A stretch of 64,000 nucleotides of DNA from Mycobacterium paraffinicum. GTDB lineage: Bacteria > Actinomycetota > Actinomycetes > Mycobacteriales > Mycobacteriaceae. Below are positions 8,603 to 19,919 of this stretch, one piece after another. The stretch lies in contig NZ_MPNT01000025.1 of assembly GCF_001907675.1 (NCBI RefSeq), forward strand, positions 16,282 to 80,281. Reading direction: 5' to 3'. The notes under the pieces were generated by a model that worked only from the letters and a program-made list of their open reading frames with translations, did no database searches and was not told where the DNA came from. The position numbers and the translations under genes were made by a program. Each line of letters opens with the position of its first letter. Positions within the stretch are counted from its first letter, which is position 1.

Positions 8603-9196
8603 ATGCCCGCCCTCGCCCCGCCCGTGTCCGACGAACGCAGCGCCCTGCGCGAGTACCTGGCATTTCACCAGAGCGCCTACTTCGCGGTCAGCTACGGCCT
8701 CACCGACGACCAGGCCCGGTCCACCGCCTCCGTCAGCGCGCTGTCGATCGGCGGGCTGGTCAAGCACGCCACCGGGATGCAACGCAGCTGGATGCGACGC
8801 GTCGCCGCCGCGCCGGACGCGCCGCCGAAGGACACGCGCCCGTTCGAGCAGATCGCGCAGGAATTCGCGGATCAGCACGTGATGCGGCCCGATGAGACGC
8901 TGGACGGGTTGCTGCGGGCCTTCGAAAAACAGAACGCGGAGTCGCTGCGGTTGGTGGAGACCGCGGACCTCGACGCCGCGGTGCCCGTGCCGAAGGACAT
9001 CCCCTGGTTCCCCAAGAACCAGGAGGCCTGGTCGGTGCGCTGGGTGATCCTGCACGTCATCAACGAGCTGGCCCGGCACGCCGGGCACGCCGACATCATC
9101 CGCGAATCCATCGACGGCGCCACGATGTACGAGCTGATCGCGGCGCTGGAGGGGTGGGCGATCCAGGGCTGGGTGCAACCCTGGGCGAGACCCTGA
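8603..9196 (+). CDS. DinB/DUF664 family protein
   Basis: A 197-residue protein of the DUF664/mycothiol transferase class. Motifs are GGLVKHATGMQRSWM near residue 50 and VINELARHAGHADIIRESID near 155, giving the three-histidine metal site. The ATG at 8603 follows AGGAAGG by 7 nt; the TTG six bases upstream is rejected for lack of spacing. The gene starts 2 bp after the other DinB gene and shares little sequence with it beyond the fold. In mycothiol-making actinobacteria such proteins can be mycothiol S-transferases; activity here is inferred. Confidence 0.85.
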   Translation: MPALAPPVSDERSALREYLAFHQSAYFAVSYGLTDDQARSTASVSALSIGGLVKHATGMQRSWMRRVAAAPDAPPKDTRPFEQIAQEFADQHVMRPDETLDGLLRAFEKQNAESLRLVETADLDAAVPVPKDIPWFPKNQEAWSVRWVILHVINELARHAGHADIIRESIDGATMYELIAALEGWAIQGWVQPWARP

Positions 9197-9346
9197 GCAC
9201 CGAGCCCTGCACCAGAACCTGTACTCAGGGCGAAATTCGGGCCGCCGGTTTTACGCCATGAATGCACGCTCGCCGCTCCGCGATCTCCGGTGAGCGCGGT
9301 CACAGCGAATTGGGCCTCGACACCGCCGATTTGGCAGACTGCTGGA

Positions 9347-10690
9347 ATGAGCTCTACCAAGCATCGAGACGTGGCCAGGCTTGACCGGGTGCCGCTGCCG
9401 ATCGAGGCGGCCCGGGTGGCCGTCACCGGTTGGCAGGTCACCCGCACCGCCGCCCGCGTCATCAGCAAGCTGCCGGGCAGGGGCCCGTGGCAACAGAAGG
9501 TGATCAAGCAGCTCCCGCAGACCTTCGCCGACCTCGGCCCGACCTACGTGAAATTCGGGCAGATCATCGCGTCCAGCCCCGGGGCGTTCGGCGAATCGCT
9601 GTCCCGCGAGTTCCGCGGCCTGCTCGACCGGGTGCCGCCCGCCGACACCGACGAGGTGCACAAGCTGCTGGTCGAGGAGCTGGGCGGTGACCCCGCGGAG
9701 CTGTTCGCCAAGTGGGAGGAGACGCCGTTCGCGTCGGCGTCCATCGCCCAGGTGCACTACGCGACGCTGCACACCGGGGAGGAGGTCGTCGTCAAGATCC
9801 AGCGTCCGGGCATCCGCCGCCGGGTCGCGGCCGACCTGCAGATCCTCAAGCGCTTCGCCCAGGCCGTCGAGCTGGCCAAGCTGGGCCGCCGGCTTTCGGC
9901 GCAGGACGTGGTCGCCGACTTCTCGGACAACCTGGCCGAGGAGCTCGACTTCCGCCTCGAGGCGCAGTCGATGGACGCGTGGGTCTCGCACCTGCACGCC
10001 TCACCCTTGGGCAAGAACATCCGGGTGCCGCAGGTGCACTGGGACTTCACCTCCGAGCGGGTGCTGACGATGGAGCGGGTGCACGGCATCCGCATCGACG
10101 ACGTCGCCGCCATCCGCAAGGCCGGCTTCGACGGGACCGAACTGGTGAAGGCGCTGTTGTTCTCGCTGTTCGAGGGCGGCCTGCGGCACGGGCTGTTCCA
10201 CGGCGACCTGCACGCGGGCAACCTCTACGTCGACGACCAAGGCCGCATCGTGTTCTTCGACTTCGGGATCATGGGCCGCATCGATCCCCGCACCCGCTGG
10301 CTGCTGCGCGAGCTGGTGTACGCGCTGCTGGTCAAGAAGGACCACGCCGCGGCGGGCAAAATCGTGGTGCTGATGGGCGCCGTCGGCACCATGAAGCCCG
10401 AGGCCCAGGCCGCCAAGGACCTGGAGCGCTTCGCCACCCCGCTGACCATGTCGACGCTGGGCGACATGTCCTACGCCGACATCGGGCGGCAGCTGTCGGC
10501 CCTGGCCGACGCCTACGACGTCAAGCTCCCCCGCGAGCTGGTGCTGATCGGCAAGCAGTTCCTCTACGTCGAGCGGTACATGAAGCTGCTGGCCCCCAAG
10601 TGGCAGATGATGTCCGACCCACAGCTGACCGGCTACTTCGCGAACTTCATGGTCGAGGTCAGCCGCGAGCACCAAGCCGAAGAGGTCTGA
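9347..10690 (+). CDS. ABC1/UbiB family atypical kinase
   Basis: A 447-residue protein with the ABC1 (UbiB/ADCK) signature. The KxGQ motif is KFGQIIASSPGAFGESL, the ATP-binding lysine is in VVKIQRPG, the catalytic loop is FHGDLHAGNLYVDDQG and the metal-binding motif is FFDFG. UbiB-family proteins are linked to isoprenoid quinone metabolism; mycobacteria use menaquinone, so the client is uncertain. The ATG at 9347 is preferred to a GTG at 9290 that would add 19 residues of low-quality sequence. Its stop overlaps the lipG start (TGATG), implying coupling. The M. tuberculosis equivalent is Rv0647c, from memory. Confidence 0.92.
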   Translation: MSSTKHRDVARLDRVPLPIEAARVAVTGWQVTRTAARVISKLPGRGPWQQKVIKQLPQTFADLGPTYVKFGQIIASSPGAFGESLSREFRGLLDRVPPADTDEVHKLLVEELGGDPAELFAKWEETPFASASIAQVHYATLHTGEEVVVKIQRPGIRRRVAADLQILKRFAQAVELAKLGRRLSAQDVVADFSDNLAEELDFRLEAQSMDAWVSHLHASPLGKNIRVPQVHWDFTSERVLTMERVHGIRIDDVAAIRKAGFDGTELVKALLFSLFEGGLRHGLFHGDLHAGNLYVDDQGRIVFFDFGIMGRIDPRTRWLLRELVYALLVKKDHAAAGKIVVLMGAVGTMKPEAQAAKDLERFATPLTMSTLGDMSYADIGRQLSALADAYDVKLPRELVLIGKQFLYVERYMKLLAPKWQMMSDPQLTGYFANFMVEVSREHQAEEV

Positions 10691-11607
10691 TGGAGGTCCG
10701 CACCGGGCACGCCACTGTCTTCGATCCCCACGGCGACCTGAAGCTGTACTACGAGGACATGGGCGACATCGACGACCCGCCCGTGCTGCTGATCATGGGC
10801 CTGGGCGCCCAGCTGGTGCTGTGGCGGACCGCCTTCTGCGAGCGGCTGGTTGGCCACGGACTGCGCGTGATCCGCTACGACAACCGGGACGTCGGCCTGT
10901 CGAGTAAGACGCAGCACCGCGGCTCCGGCCAGCCGCTGGTGGCGCGGTTGGCCCGCTCCTGGCTGGGGCTGCCGAGCGACGCGCCGTACAAGCTCGAGGA
11001 CATGGCCGACGACGCCGCGGCCGTGCTGGATCACCTCGGGATCGAGCACGCGCACGTCGTGGGCGCGTCGATGGGCGGCATGATCGCCCAGATCTTCGCC
11101 GCGCGATTCCGCGAGCGAACCAAGACCCTCGGAGTCATCTTCTCCAGCAACAACTCGGCGTGCCTGCCGCCGCCGGGACCCCGCCAGTTGCTGGCGCTCA
11201 TCAAGGGCCCCGCGCCGGACTCGCCGCGCGACGTGATCGTCGACAACGCGATCCGGGTGAGCAAGATCATCGGCAGCCGGCGCTTCCTGGCGCCCGAGGA
11301 GCAGCTCCGGGCCGAGGCCATCGAAAGCTACGAACGCAGCTATTACCCGTGGGGCGTCGCCCGGCACTTCGACGCCGTGCTGGGCAGCGGCAGCCTCAAG
11401 CACTACAACCGGCGCACCGCCGCCCCGACCGTTGTGATCCACGGCCGGGCCGACAAGCTGATGCGGCCCTTCGGCGGCCGCGCGGTGGCCAGGGCCATCG
11501 ACGGCGCTCGATTGGTGTTATTCGACGGGATGGGCCATGATCTGCCACAACAGTTGTGGGATCAGGTGATCGGCGTGCTGGCGAGCAACTTCGCCAAGGC
11601 CGGCTAA
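10690..11607 (+). CDS. lipG: Alpha/beta hydrolase, LipG-type
   Basis: A 305-residue alpha/beta hydrolase. The oxyanion region is VLLIMGLGAQLVLW, the nucleophile elbow VVGASMGGMIAQ (GxSxG) is near residue 125, and the catalytic His probably lies in DGMGHDLP near the C-terminus. LipG of M. tuberculosis is reported as a phospholipase/thioesterase-type lipase next to the mmaA genes. Here it is translationally coupled to the UbiB-type kinase and followed 87 bp later by mmaA1, consistent with a lipid-related operon. Confidence 0.92.
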   Translation: MEVRTGHATVFDPHGDLKLYYEDMGDIDDPPVLLIMGLGAQLVLWRTAFCERLVGHGLRVIRYDNRDVGLSSKTQHRGSGQPLVARLARSWLGLPSDAPYKLEDMADDAAAVLDHLGIEHAHVVGASMGGMIAQIFAARFRERTKTLGVIFSSNNSACLPPPGPRQLLALIKGPAPDSPRDVIVDNAIRVSKIIGSRRFLAPEEQLRAEAIESYERSYYPWGVARHFDAVLGSGSLKHYNRRTAAPTVVIHGRADKLMRPFGGRAVARAIDGARLVLFDGMGHDLPQQLWDQVIGVLASNFAKAG

Positions 11608-12555
<948 letters not shown>

Positions 12556-12680
12556 CGGCCCCCGCGCGGAAAAACTCCGGCGCACGCGCCGCCGAATGCG
12601 CGGTTTTGGGTCCCCGGGCGAGTAGCGTGCCCCCGAAGGACGGCCACCTCTCTGTGGTGATCGTCCCCTCGGGAGGACCT

Positions 12681-13562
12681 ATGTCTGACAACCCGGCCGG
12701 CGCTGTTGGTACTCGCTCCAATTTCGACGATGTGCAGGCGCACTACGATCTCTCCAACGAATTCTTCGCCCTGTTCCAGGACCCGAGCCGCACCTACAGC
12801 TGCGCGTACTTCCCCCGCGAGGGCATGACCTTGGAGGAAGCCCAGCTCGCCAAGCTCGACCTCACGCTGGACAAGCTCGGTCTCCAGCCGGGGATGACCC
12901 TGCTGGACGTCGGCTGCGGTTGGGGTTCGGTGCTGAAACGCGCCGTGGAGCGCTACGACGTCAACGTCGTCGGGCTGACGTTGTCCAGGAATCAGCATGC
13001 CTACTGCCAGGAGGTCCTCGACGGCATCGACACCGGCCGGTCGCGGCGGGCACTGCTGTGCGACTGGTCGGAATTCAGCGAACCGGTGGACCGCATCGTC
13101 ATCATCGAGGCGTTGGAGCACTTCGGCTTTCACCGGTACGACGACTTCTTCAAGTTCGCCTACGCCTCGTTGCCCGACGACGGCGTGATGCTGCTGCACT
13201 CGATCACGGGATTGCACGGAAAGCAGGTGATCGAGCGGGGGCTGCCTTTGACGATGGAGGTGGCCAAGTTCATCCGGTTCATCGTGACCGAGATCTTCCC
13301 GGGCGGCCGGCTGCCGATGATCGAGACCGTCGAGGAGCACTCGGCGAATGCCGGCTTCCGGGTCACCCGCGTGCAGTCGCTCCGGGCGGATTTTTCCAGG
13401 ACCCTGGACCTGTGGGCCGAGGCCCTGCAGGCACGCAGGGACGAGGCCATCGATCTCCAGTCCGAAGAGATGTACGAGCGCTACATGAGGTACCTGACCG
13501 GCTGCGCCCGGGCGTTCCGGGCGGGCTACATCGACTGCAACCAATTCACGCTGGAAAAGTAG
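12681..13562 (+). CDS. mmaA3: Mycolic acid methyltransferase, MmaA3-like
   Basis: A 293-residue paralogue with SAM motif [20 protein letters not shown] and a conserved Glu in EALEHFGFHRYDDFFKFAY. It opens MSDNPAGAVGTRSNFDDVQA. Length, N-terminus and MLLHSITGLHGKQVIERGLP match M. tuberculosis MmaA3 (O-methyltransferase making methoxymycolate from hydroxymycolate) better than MmaA2, from memory. GGGAGG precedes the ATG by 4 nt. It sits between mmaA1 and mmaA4. A cis-cyclopropane (MmaA2-type) activity cannot be excluded without alignment. Confidence 0.85.
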   Translation: MSDNPAGAVGTRSNFDDVQAHYDLSNEFFALFQDPSRTYSCAYFPREGMTLEEAQLAKLDLTLDKLGLQPGMTLLDVGCGWGSVLKRAVERYDVNVVGLTLSRNQHAYCQEVLDGIDTGRSRRALLCDWSEFSEPVDRIVIIEALEHFGFHRYDDFFKFAYASLPDDGVMLLHSITGLHGKQVIERGLPLTMEVAKFIRFIVTEIFPGGRLPMIETVEEHSANAGFRVTRVQSLRADFSRTLDLWAEALQARRDEAIDLQSEEMYERYMRYLTGCARAFRAGYIDCNQFTLEK

Positions 13563-13643
13563 AGTTCGGTATGGTTGCACGTCACACCCGAGGCAAGTGC
13601 GCGGGGATGCGCAGTGAACTTCATCCAGGAGAACGAGACGAAA

Positions 13644-14540
13644 ATGGCTGATCAGCCGGCTAGCCCGACCAAGATCCGGACGGCTCCCGAGGACATTCAG
13701 GCGCACTACGACGTTTCGGACGACTTCTTCGCCCTGTTCCAGGACCCGACCAGGATCTACAGCTGCGCCTACTTCGAGCGTGACGACATGACGCTGGAAG
13801 AGGCGCAGTACGCCAAGATCGACCTGAACCTGGACAAACTGGACCTCAAGCCGGGCATGACGCTGCTGGACATCGGCTGCGGCTGGGGCACCACCATGAA
13901 GCGGGCGGTCGAGCGGTTCGACGTCAACGTCATCGGCCTGACGCTGTCCAAGAACCAACACGCCCGCTGCGAGGAGGTGCTGGCGTCGGTCGACAGCGAC
14001 CGCTCGCGCGAGGTGCGGCTGCAGAACTGGGAGGACTTCAACGAGCCCGTCGACCGCATCGTGTCGATCGAGGCCTTCGAGCACTTCGGGCACGAGAACT
14101 ACGACGACTTCTTCAAGCGGACGTTCGACATCATGCCCGACGACGGCCGGATGACCGTCCAGAGCAGCGTGAGCTACCACCCGTACGAGATGGCGGCCCG
14201 CGGCAAGAAGCTGACGTTCGAGACGGCCCGGTTCATCAAGTTCATCGTCACCGAGATCTTTCCCGGCGGCCGGCTGCCATCCACCCAGATGATGGTCGAC
14301 CACGGCGAGAAGGCGGGATTTGTTGTGCCCGAACCGCTTTCGCTGCGGCCGCACTACATCAAGACGCTGCACATCTGGGGCGACAACCTCGATGCGAACA
14401 AGGACAAGGCCATCGAGGTCACCTCCGAAGAGGTCTACAACCGCTACATCAAGTATCTGCGCGGTTGCGAGCACTACTTCACCGACGAAATGCTCGACGT
14501 CAGCCTGGTGACCTACCTCAAGCCGGGAGCCGTCGGCTGA
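13644..14540 (+). CDS. mmaA4: Hydroxymycolate synthase MmaA4 (Hma)
   Basis: A 298-residue methyltransferase that makes the hydroxymycolate precursor of keto- and methoxymycolates. SAM motif [20 protein letters not shown]; catalytic region [35 protein letters not shown] and the C-terminal HYFTDEMLD are typical of MmaA4 rather than of the cyclopropane synthases, which end in QFTLxK. The ATG at 13644 is preceded by AGGAGAACGAG. Last gene of the mmaA run; a candidate ECF promoter for the next pair starts 12 bp after the stop. Confidence 0.93.
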   Translation: MADQPASPTKIRTAPEDIQAHYDVSDDFFALFQDPTRIYSCAYFERDDMTLEEAQYAKIDLNLDKLDLKPGMTLLDIGCGWGTTMKRAVERFDVNVIGLTLSKNQHARCEEVLASVDSDRSREVRLQNWEDFNEPVDRIVSIEAFEHFGHENYDDFFKRTFDIMPDDGRMTVQSSVSYHPYEMAARGKKLTFETARFIKFIVTEIFPGGRLPSTQMMVDHGEKAGFVVPEPLSLRPHYIKTLHIWGDNLDANKDKAIEVTSEEVYNRYIKYLRGCEHYFTDEMLDVSLVTYLKPGAVG

Positions 14541-14552
14541 TTTCTCCGCCGC

Positions 14553-14581
14553 TGTCGGATTAGGGCTGCGTCGTTCGTCGA
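14553..14581 (+). promoter_or_regulatory. Candidate ECF42 promoter
   Basis: TGTCGG (14553-14558) and CGTCGA (14576-14581) are 17 bp apart, 53 bp upstream of the YCII gene. ECF42 sigma factors are described as recognising TGTCGA-like elements, as I recall, and they usually control the linked YCII/DGPF gene. The assignment rests on this match and position. Confidence 0.4.
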
Positions 14582-14634
14582 ATAGGTAGAGAGTGGAGCA
14601 CGGGGCTTCGCTCGCTATCTGGAGGTGACGAGAC

Positions 14635-15330
14635 ATGCAGTACTTCGCCTTGTTGATCAGCAGGGAACAGGACCGCGCGCCCGAAAGCCCGGACGCAATG
14701 GCCGCCTGGGGGAAGTTCCACGCCAAGGCCGGCCCGGCGATCAAGTCCGGGGACGCCCTGGCGCCCGCCGGCGCCGCGGCGGTCATCACCGGCGGCCCGG
14801 ATGCGCCGGTGGTCACCGACGGCCCCTTCGCCGAATCCGCCGAGGTGGCCTGCGGCTTCTACCTGTTCGAAGCCGAAAACCTCGACGAGGCGCTCGCGTT
14901 GGCGCGCGACGTCCCGCTCGCCACGTTCGGCGCGGTGGAGGTCTGGCCGACGGTTCACTCGGTCGAGCTGTCCCGCGGGCTCACCGGCAACGACTGGCTC
15001 GCGCTGCTGCTGGAGCCGGCCGAATCCGCGCATACTCCGGGCACACCGGAGTGGGAGGCGGTGGCCGCCAAGCACGCCGACCTGCACGCGGCCGCGGGTG
15101 ATCACATCATCGGCGGCGCCGCGTTGCACGATCGGTCCACGGCGACGACCGTGCGAGTGCGCGACGGCGAGGTGCTGATCACCGATGGGCCCTATGTGGA
15201 AGGCGCCGAAATCGCCACCGGGATCTACCTGTTGAGTGCCGCGGACCGCGAAGAGGCCGTCAAGCTGGCGTCGATGATCCCCGCCTCGACGGTGCAGGTG
15301 CGGCAGCTGGCTGGGCTCTCGGAGCTCTGA
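14635..15330 (+). CDS. Two-domain YCII/DGPF protein, ECF42 partner
   Basis: A 231-residue protein made of two YCII-like domains: about residues 1-105 with VTDGPFAESAEVACGFYLFE, and 115-225 with ITDGPYVEGAEIATGIYLLS. The paired TDGP motifs define the DGPF family. GGAGG lies 8 nt before the ATG. The next gene is an ECF42-type sigma factor 9 bp downstream; DGPF proteins are the standard genomic partner and likely target of ECF42 factors. The biochemical function is unknown. Confidence 0.9.
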   Translation: MQYFALLISREQDRAPESPDAMAAWGKFHAKAGPAIKSGDALAPAGAAAVITGGPDAPVVTDGPFAESAEVACGFYLFEAENLDEALALARDVPLATFGAVEVWPTVHSVELSRGLTGNDWLALLLEPAESAHTPGTPEWEAVAAKHADLHAAAGDHIIGGAALHDRSTATTVRVRDGEVLITDGPYVEGAEIATGIYLLSAADREEAVKLASMIPASTVQVRQLAGLSEL

Positions 15331-15339
15331 GCGTCGCCG

Positions 15340-16557
15340 GTGTCCGACCTGGACGGCGTCTTTCGTCGGGAATGGGGGCCCGCCGTCGCCGCGCTCGCGC
15401 GGTGGTCGGGTGACCTGACCATCGCGGAGGACGCCGTCCAGGAAGCCTGCGCCGAGGCGCTTGGAAGCTGGGGCCGTGACGGCCCGCCGGCCAATCCCGG
15501 CGCCTGGCTGGTGACCGTCGCCCGCAATCGGGCGCGCGATCGCCTGCGTCGCGAAACCGCCCGCCCCGGAAAGGAATTGGCGGCCGTGATCGACGAAATC
15601 CGGGCGCGCACCGATCACACCGACCCGTCTCCGGTGCGCGACGACGAACTGCGGATGATGTTCACCTGCGCGCATCCCGCCCTGGACCGCCAGTCGCAGC
15701 TGGCGCTCACCCTGCGGCTGGTGTCGGGGTTGACCGTCACCGAGATCGCCCGCGCGCTGCTGCAGACCGACGCGGCGATCGGCCAGCGGATCACGCGCGC
15801 CAAGAGCAAGATTCGGCACGCCAACATCCCGCTGCGGGTGCCACCCGCCGAGCTGCTGCCCGAACGCACCCCGCACGTGCTGGGTTGTGTGTATTCGGTG
15901 TTCACCGAGGGGTATTGGTCGACGGCCGGCCCGTCCGCGATCCGCGACGAACTGTGCGACGAGGGGATCCGGCTGGCCGGTGAGCTGTGCGCGCTGATGC
16001 CGCAGGAGCCCGAGGCCCACGCGCTGGCCGCCCTGATGCTGCTGCACGATTCGCGGCGGGTGACCCGGGTCGACGACACCGGCATGCTGGTGCCCCTAGA
16101 GGAGCAGGACCGCCGCCGGTGGGACCGCGGCTGCATCGCCCGCGGACTCGACCGACTGCGCCTGGCGGAGGGGTCGGCGGGCCCCTACCTGCCGCAGGCG
16201 GTGATCGCCGCGGTGCACGCGACGGCGCCGTCCTGGGAGCAGACGGACTGGGTCACCATCTGCGCGGCCTACGACCGGTTGGTGCGGCTGACCGATTCGC
16301 CGGTCGTGCGGGCCAACCGCGCCCTGGCGGTCGGCTTCCGCGACGGCCCCGACGCCGGCCTGAGCGCCCTGGACGAGGTGGCACACGACGCCCGGTTACG
16401 CCGCTCCAACCTGGTCGCCACGGTGCGCGCCGACCTGCTCCGGCGCGCGGGCAGGCCGGCCGATGCCGTCGTCTGGTATCGAGAAGCGTTGGCAGTCAAC
16501 GGTTCCGAGCCGGGCCGCGAGTTTCTGCGGCGCCGAATCGCCGAGTGCGGCGGGTAG
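15340..16557 (+). CDS. ECF42-type RNA polymerase sigma factor with C-terminal extension
   Basis: A 405-residue ECF sigma factor. Region 2 contains TIAEDAVQEACAEALGSW and WLVTVARNRARDRLRRE; region 4 contains VSGLTVTEIARALLQTDAAI and RITRAKSKIR. A C-terminal extension of about 200 residues follows, with CVYSVFTEGYW and helical repeats (YLPQAVIAAVHATAP; ANRALAVGFRDGPDAGLSAL) as in ECF42, where the extension substitutes for an anti-sigma factor. The start is GTG at 15340, 9 bp after the YCII stop. It converges on rplA with only an 11-bp gap. Confidence 0.9.
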   Translation: MSDLDGVFRREWGPAVAALARWSGDLTIAEDAVQEACAEALGSWGRDGPPANPGAWLVTVARNRARDRLRRETARPGKELAAVIDEIRARTDHTDPSPVRDDELRMMFTCAHPALDRQSQLALTLRLVSGLTVTEIARALLQTDAAIGQRITRAKSKIRHANIPLRVPPAELLPERTPHVLGCVYSVFTEGYWSTAGPSAIRDELCDEGIRLAGELCALMPQEPEAHALAALMLLHDSRRVTRVDDTGMLVPLEEQDRRRWDRGCIARGLDRLRLAEGSAGPYLPQAVIAAVHATAPSWEQTDWVTICAAYDRLVRLTDSPVVRANRALAVGFRDGPDAGLSALDEVAHDARLRRSNLVATVRADLLRRAGRPADAVVWYREALAVNGSEPGREFLRRRIAECGG

Positions 16558-16568
16558 GCCCCGGCGAC

Positions 16569-17276
16569 CTAGGCCTCGGCGAAGTTCCGGGTGACGGACG
16601 GGTCCACCGGGATGCCCGGGCCCGTGGTCGTCGACACGGTGATCTTCTTCAGGTAACGGCCCTTGGAGGCGGACGGCTTGAGCCGCAGCACCTCGTCGAG
16701 GGCGGCGCCGTAGTTCTCCGCGAGGGCCTTCTCGTCGAAGGACGCCTTGCCGATGACGAAGTGCAGGTTGGCCTGCTTGTCGATGCGGAAGTTGATCTTG
16801 CCGCCCTTGATGTCGGCCACGGCCTTGGCGACGTCCGGGGTGACGGTGCCCGTCTTGGGGTTGGGCATCAGGCCGCGCGGACCGAGCACGCGGGCGATGC
16901 GCCCGACCTTGGCCATCTGGTCGGGCGTCGCGATCGCGGCGTCGAAGTCCAGGAAGCCGCCCTGGATCTTCTCGATCAGGTCGTCGCTGCCGACGATGTC
17001 GGCGCCCGCGGCCTGCGCCTGCTCGGCCTTGTCACCGACCGCGAACACCGCGACGCGGGCGGTCTTACCGGTGCCGTGCGGCAGGTTGACCGTGCCGCGG
17101 ACCATCTGGTCCGCCTTGCGCGGGTCGACGCCGAGCCGGATCGCCACCTCGACCGTCGCGTCCTGCTTGGCCGACGCGGTCTCCTTGGCGAGCTTGGCCG
17201 CCTCCAGCGGGCTGTACAGGTTGTCGCGGTCCACCTTCTCGGCGGCGGCGCGGTATGCCTTGCTGTTCTTGCTCAT
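16569..17276 (-). CDS. rplA: 50S ribosomal protein L1
   Basis: A 235-residue L1 protein, the usual length. [16 protein letters not shown] is the N-terminus; the signature [20 protein letters not shown] lies around residue 125-145. It forms the mobile L1 stalk and binds 23S rRNA and its own mRNA. The ATG at 17276 is chosen over an upstream in-frame ATG at 17288. It is cotranscribed with rplK, 84 bp upstream. Confidence 0.97.
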   Translation of the reverse strand: MSKNSKAYRAAAEKVDRDNLYSPLEAAKLAKETASAKQDATVEVAIRLGVDPRKADQMVRGTVNLPHGTGKTARVAVFAVGDKAEQAQAAGADIVGSDDLIEKIQGGFLDFDAAIATPDQMAKVGRIARVLGPRGLMPNPKTGTVTPDVAKAVADIKGGKINFRIDKQANLHFVIGKASFDEKALAENYGAALDEVLRLKPSASKGRYLKKITVSTTTGPGIPVDPSVTRNFAEA

Positions 17277-17360
17277 TGATTCATCCAATCTGGTGTTGGG
17301 TCGTGGTTAAGCAGCGGGCCGAAGCTGGCCCTCCCACGGTTGGGGTCGAACGATGTCCGC

Positions 17361-17789
17361 CTATTCGACGGTGATCCCCATCGACCGGGCGGTGCCGGCG
17401 ATGATCTTGGCGGCGGCGTCGATGTCGTTGGCGTTGAGGTCGGTCTTCTTGGTCTCGGCGATCTCGCGAACCTGGTCCCAGGTGACCTTGGCGACCTTGG
17501 TCTTGTGCGGCTCGGCCGAGCCCTTGCCCACGCCCGCGGCCTTGAGCAGCAGCTTGGCGGCCGGCGGCGTCTTGAGCGCGAAGGTGAAGCTGCGGTCCTC
17601 GTAGACCGTGATCTCCACCGGGATGACCTGGCCGCGCTGGTTCTCCGTGGCGGCGTTGTAGGCCTTGCAGAACTCCATGATGTTGACGCCGTGCTGGCCG
17701 AGCGCGGGTCCCACCGGCGGGGCGGGGTTGGCCTGCCCGGCCACGATCTGCAGCTTGATCAGCCCAACGACTTTCTTCTTCGGGGCCAT
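17361..17789 (-). CDS. rplK: 50S ribosomal protein L11
   Basis: A 142-residue L11 protein with the conserved proline-rich N-terminal domain ([20 protein letters not shown]) and a C-terminal rRNA-binding domain. L11 sits at the GTPase-associated centre and is needed for stringent-factor activation. It follows nusG by 30 bp in the secE-nusG-rplK-rplA operon, with GGAAGGAA upstream of the ATG. Confidence 0.98.
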   Translation of the reverse strand: MAPKKKVVGLIKLQIVAGQANPAPPVGPALGQHGVNIMEFCKAYNAATENQRGQVIPVEITVYEDRSFTFALKTPPAAKLLLKAAGVGKGSAEPHKTKVAKVTWDQVREIAETKKTDLNANDIDAAAKIIAGTARSMGITVE

Positions 17790-17819
17790 GGGTGTTGGTG
17801 TTCCTTCCTAACTGACGTG

Positions 17820-18578
<759 letters not shown>

Positions 18579-18589
18579 CTATCTATCGC

Positions 18590-19042
18590 TCAGCCGAACA
18601 CCAGCAGCACGAGCTTGGTGAGGCCAAAATCCGCGAGGCCGACCAGCGCCACCATGAAGGCCAGGAACGCCAGCACCACCGACGTGTAGGTGATCATCTG
18701 CTTGCGGTTGGGCCAGATGACCTTCCGCATCTCCGCAACCACCTGCTTGAGGTAGTTGAAGACGAAGACGAACGGGTTGGCCGAACGGTCTCCGGGCTTC
18801 TTCGGCTTCTTGCCCTTCTTGGCCTTCTTGGCTTTGGCGCCCTTGTCCTTGGCGGCCTCGGCCTCGTCCGCCGACTCTACGTCGACGTCCTCGCCCGCGT
18901 CGGCCACTCGCTGCCGGGATCGTTTGCCGGTCGGGCGCTGCGGGCGCGTCACCACAGCGGTCCGACCGCCACTCGCGCGGTCGTCCTCCCTGTCGGCGCC
19001 GTCGCTTGTGGCGTCGTTGGCAGCGTCGCCTTCGTCGCTCAC
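18590..19042 (-). CDS. secE: Preprotein translocase subunit SecE
   Basis: A 150-residue actinobacterial SecE with a long hydrophilic, charged N-terminal extension (Lys-rich stretch about residues 80-100). The conserved [20 protein letters not shown] motif is followed by one transmembrane helix ([20 protein letters not shown]). It stabilises SecY in the Sec translocon. First gene of the secE-nusG-rplK-rplA run, transcribed downstream of tRNA-Trp. Confidence 0.96.
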   Translation of the reverse strand: MSDEGDAANDATSDGADREDDRASGGRTAVVTRPQRPTGKRSRQRVADAGEDVDVESADEAEAAKDKGAKAKKAKKGKKPKKPGDRSANPFVFVFNYLKQVVAEMRKVIWPNRKQMITYTSVVLAFLAFMVALVGLADFGLTKLVLLVFG

Positions 19043-19191
19043 CGCATGCTCCTTAAGTTTGCCAATATCCCGCGGGCCGTCCCGTGGTGGACGGCCACTA
19101 TTCCAGTGTCCACCATGGCACGCCTTTGCGGTTGTCCGGCTCCTTCTCGGGCCCGTTCGGGGCCCGCATCGTCACCGGACGTCGCGTTCAG

Positions 19192-19264
<73 letters not shown>

Positions 19265-19408
19265 TCGCGGTTGGCAGGCCAACCTGCGCTTACCTACCGG
19301 GGCTTACATGACACGCGCGCCTTCCGATTGCTCGAATCCCGGAAAGCGCGCTAATGCTGGGAAAACCCCGAGGTCCGAGTGTACATCGACGCGCGAGCCA
19401 GATACTAA

Positions 19409-19906
19409 TTACGCCGTTCTGACGACCTGGCCGGACTCCGGGTCCCATCTGAGGTTCTCCGACTCGGCGTATTGGCTCATCAGCGTCGTGTAGGACTGCA
19501 GGACCACCTCGCCCTGATCGTCGGTGCAGGTGTTCCTGGTGACGACGATGTCGGCGCCGAAGCGCTCGTCGACCGAGTGGATGTCCATCCGGGCCCACAG
19601 CTTGTCGCCGGCCTTGATCGGCCGGGAGAACACGAACCGCTGGTCCACCTGCACGATCACCAGGGTTTCCATGCCGATGTCGACGTGCCGGAAGAAATCC
19701 AGCTGGACGAGCTTGGCGAAGATGGTCGCAAACGTCAGCGGCGCCAGGATCGCGTCGTGGCCGAGCTCGGCGGCCGCGTCCTCGCTGTAATGGGCGGGGT
19801 GGCGGTCCTTGACGGACAGGGCGAATTGGCGGAGTTGTTCGCGGCCGACGACGAAGTAGTCCGGGTACCGCCAGATCATTCCGCGGATATCGGTCTTGAG
19901 CGCCAT
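19409..19906 (-). CDS. hadC: (3R)-hydroxyacyl-ACP dehydratase subunit HadC
   Basis: A 165-residue MaoC-like hot-dog subunit of FAS-II. It opens MALKTDIRGMIWRYPDYFVV and carries AELGHDAILAPLTFATIF. It resembles HadA more than HadB and lacks the catalytic hydratase motif, as expected for the substrate-binding partner. HadBC acts in late mycolate elongation. It starts 13 bp after hadB. Confidence 0.96.
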   Translation of the reverse strand: MALKTDIRGMIWRYPDYFVVGREQLRQFALSVKDRHPAHYSEDAAAELGHDAILAPLTFATIFAKLVQLDFFRHVDIGMETLVIVQVDQRFVFSRPIKAGDKLWARMDIHSVDERFGADIVVTRNTCTDDQGEVVLQSYTTLMSQYAESENLRWDPESGQVVRTA

Positions 19907-19919
19907 TAACCAGGCCCGC

